From positions 6,707,997 through 6,771,996 of the forward strand of contig NW_020656077.1 of the NCBI RefSeq assembly GCF_003589595.1: a stretch of DNA of 64,000 bases. The letters are read 5' to 3'. This DNA comes from Hyposmocoma kahamanoa (taxonomy: Eukaryota; Arthropoda; Insecta; Lepidoptera; Cosmopterigidae). The notes under the pieces are model-generated. The model saw only the letters and a list, made by a program, of their open reading frames with translations, did not search any database and was not told the origin of the DNA. Position numbers and translations under genes: made by a program. Of this stretch, positions 62,760 through 64,000 are shown piece after piece; positions within the stretch are counted from its first letter, which is position 1; each line of letters opens with the position of its first letter.

Positions 62760-63500
62760 AACGATATCTATGATACTAAACAAAATATGAATAAAATTAA
62801 GCATGGATGCCCAACAAGCGTATTGTGTACAAAATTAAAGTGGCACAAAGGGCGATGGAGTGCTCAATGCTCAATTTATCTCAATGGATCGATTATCAAA
62901 CGTCGAAATGAGATGAAAAACGAAGGTCTTTGATGGGGGCATTTGCATCACGAGGTTAAGGTGGAGATGGGCGGGATATTTGGTTAGAAGAGAAGACGGA
63001 TGATCGGGGGATGATTGCCCTAATAACCTGTAGCATCTCGAGGATGAATCGAAAAAATGTGAAAATTAGAGGTCATTTCGTGATTTTTATCTATCGAGGA
63101 AACTTTATTGTTTTATGTTTCTGATTAATGTCTATGCTTGAATATATCGTGTAGTTACTCATACAATATTTTATTTTTAACTTTAAAGTGGATATACCCC
63201 TATAAAATCAAATCGAAGATTACGAATTTTTCCTCTGCTCCCTCTTAATTAGGATAAGCTCTACTAACAATAAATGGACCTTAAATGTTGTCTGAAGTAA
63301 ATAAACCATTATTATTATTATTACAGCAGTGTGACCGCCAATGGTAGCTAAGACGAGCAAAAAGGCCAGTGGGCAAAGTACCGGCCCGATGGTCTGACGA
63401 TATCATCCGAACCTTAAAAGTTGACGAAATAAAGAAGAGGCCTATGGGTATAGTGGGTTGAAGTTTACTAACTATGATGATGATACATAAAATAGGAAGT
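62760..63500 (+). pseudogene. RTE-like LINE C-terminus with 3' UTR
   Basis: Blocks in order, in changing frames: KWHKGRWSAQCSIYL with the region around it (from an RVAQRAMERSMLNISL-type block), TRLRWRWAGYLVRREDG at about 62950-63003, PVGKVPARWSDDIIR at about 63365-63410, then AGAGGCCTATGGGTATAGTG and a TGATGATGAT tail. A (TTA)n run (63306-63322) has been inserted or expanded between blocks. Clearly inactive. Confidence 0.7.
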
Positions 63501-63679
63501 GTGCGATAACACACATGTATTCATTTTAACCCGCTTTTTGTCTCTTGTATTATCTGCCCGGATTTAATAATGCAATAGCACTATCAAAATCCATTCTTTT
63601 TCCTACGAGTATTGTTATTAGAAATTCTTAATAGCGAAGGACGTAACATTCAGAAGCCTAAGGAAGCCCAATAAAGTCG

Positions 63680-63868
63680 TACTAAATACAATACCCAAAA
63701 CAAAACGTTTTCTAAATAACTCGTATGTAATGTGTGAAAAAATTTTTAATCGTATACCAGATCGCATTAAGCCTCTACCATTGACTAATTTTAAAAAGGA
63801 ATTGCGCATGTGGCTCTTTGATCATTTGTTTTACTCTATTGACGAATTCATGAATCATAAAGAATAAT
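63680..63868 (+). pseudogene. LINE ORF C-terminal fragment (CR1-like)
   Basis: TIPKTKRFLNNSYVMCEKIF then NRIPDRIKPLPLTNFKKELR and MWLFDHLFYSIDEFM, ending in a stop. The ..R.P..IR.L.....FKK....L....YY.VDEF pattern is the C-terminal signature of another group of insect LINE proteins. A short (ATT)n follows at 63907-63922, perhaps its tail. Confidence 0.6.
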
Positions 63869-63958
63869 TTAATTGATGCATACATTTTTCCCCATCATTA
63901 AAAAAAAATATATTATTATTATTAAATTATGACATATACGATTCTGACATATCAAATT

Positions 63959-64000
63959 AAGTTCTTAGGTTTTCGCGATTGTTACACATAGGAAATGAAA
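63959..64000 (-). repeat. Family L foldback, outer end (cut by window)
   Basis: AGTTCTTAGGTTTTCGCGAT then TGTTACACATAGGAAATGAAA is the inverted copy of 39892-39933, so another foldback of this family begins here and continues beyond 64000. Confidence 0.75.

Overview
The window looks like AT-rich nuclear DNA of an insect, most likely a lepidopteran. It is packed with non-LTR retrotransposon fragments, a tRNA-derived SINE, the dispersed repeat beginning AACCGACTTCAAAAAAGGAGG that I associate with moth and butterfly genomes, and several MITEs. It contains 792 unknown bases (19034-19825) and a 10-base gap (50878-50887). No prokaryotic features are present.

Host gene: the only ordinary gene I can support is on the + strand and encodes part of an ANF-receptor-type (periplasmic-binding-fold) extracellular ligand-binding domain, most likely of a receptor guanylate cyclase. 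Three exons are visible: 10321-10504, 40591-40796 and 41037-41236. The first and second are separated by a 30,086-base intron that holds most of the mobile DNA. The last two are diverged duplicates of the same domain segment. They have the same entry and exit phases, both fit the upstream exon, and both are 3n+2 long, so including both would break the frame. They look like a mutually exclusive exon pair that swaps part of the ligand-binding domain. I could not find the other exons.

Mobile element of most interest: 31181-35432 is a BEL/Pao-type LTR retroelement on the - strand with two apparently identical 258-base LTRs and a perfect 5-base target duplication (TCATA). It keeps a full 783-codon gag-protease frame (34868-32517) and a C-terminal part of an envelope-like glycoprotein (32472-31588), but has lost reverse transcriptase, RNase H and integrase. 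At the deletion scar lies an extra 64-base copy of the LTR end plus four bases of the adjacent leader (32476-32539), which suggests template switching during reverse transcription.

Other layout: 1-10 kb holds LINE remnants, including a 5'-truncated RNase H-bearing LINE with a 14-base target duplication (3758-4490), three copies of dispersed family A plus a fragment, and an old BEL gag remnant (8306-8590). 10.5-31 kb is intron with MITEs (12270-12621; 14074-14605), LINE pieces and the sequence gap. 35-40 kb has the 5' end of a Ty3-like element (36471-37085), a nested MITE (38013-38218) and a perfect 62-base-arm foldback (39744-39906). 41.7-42.3 kb is a tandem array with units of about 110 bases. 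45.9-46.4 kb is a hAT-type MITE. 48-64 kb is a mosaic of microsatellites, LINE remnants, SINEs and foldbacks.

Dispersed families are named here by letter. A: SINE or LINE-tail-like, 14 main copies. B: tRNA SINE. C: repeat ending in TTTGACTTTGAC-like sequence. D and D': the AACCGACTTC repeat and its other end. F: a repeat of 300-420 bases. G: MITE with 30-base ends. L: foldback with a conserved centre. M: LINE tail.
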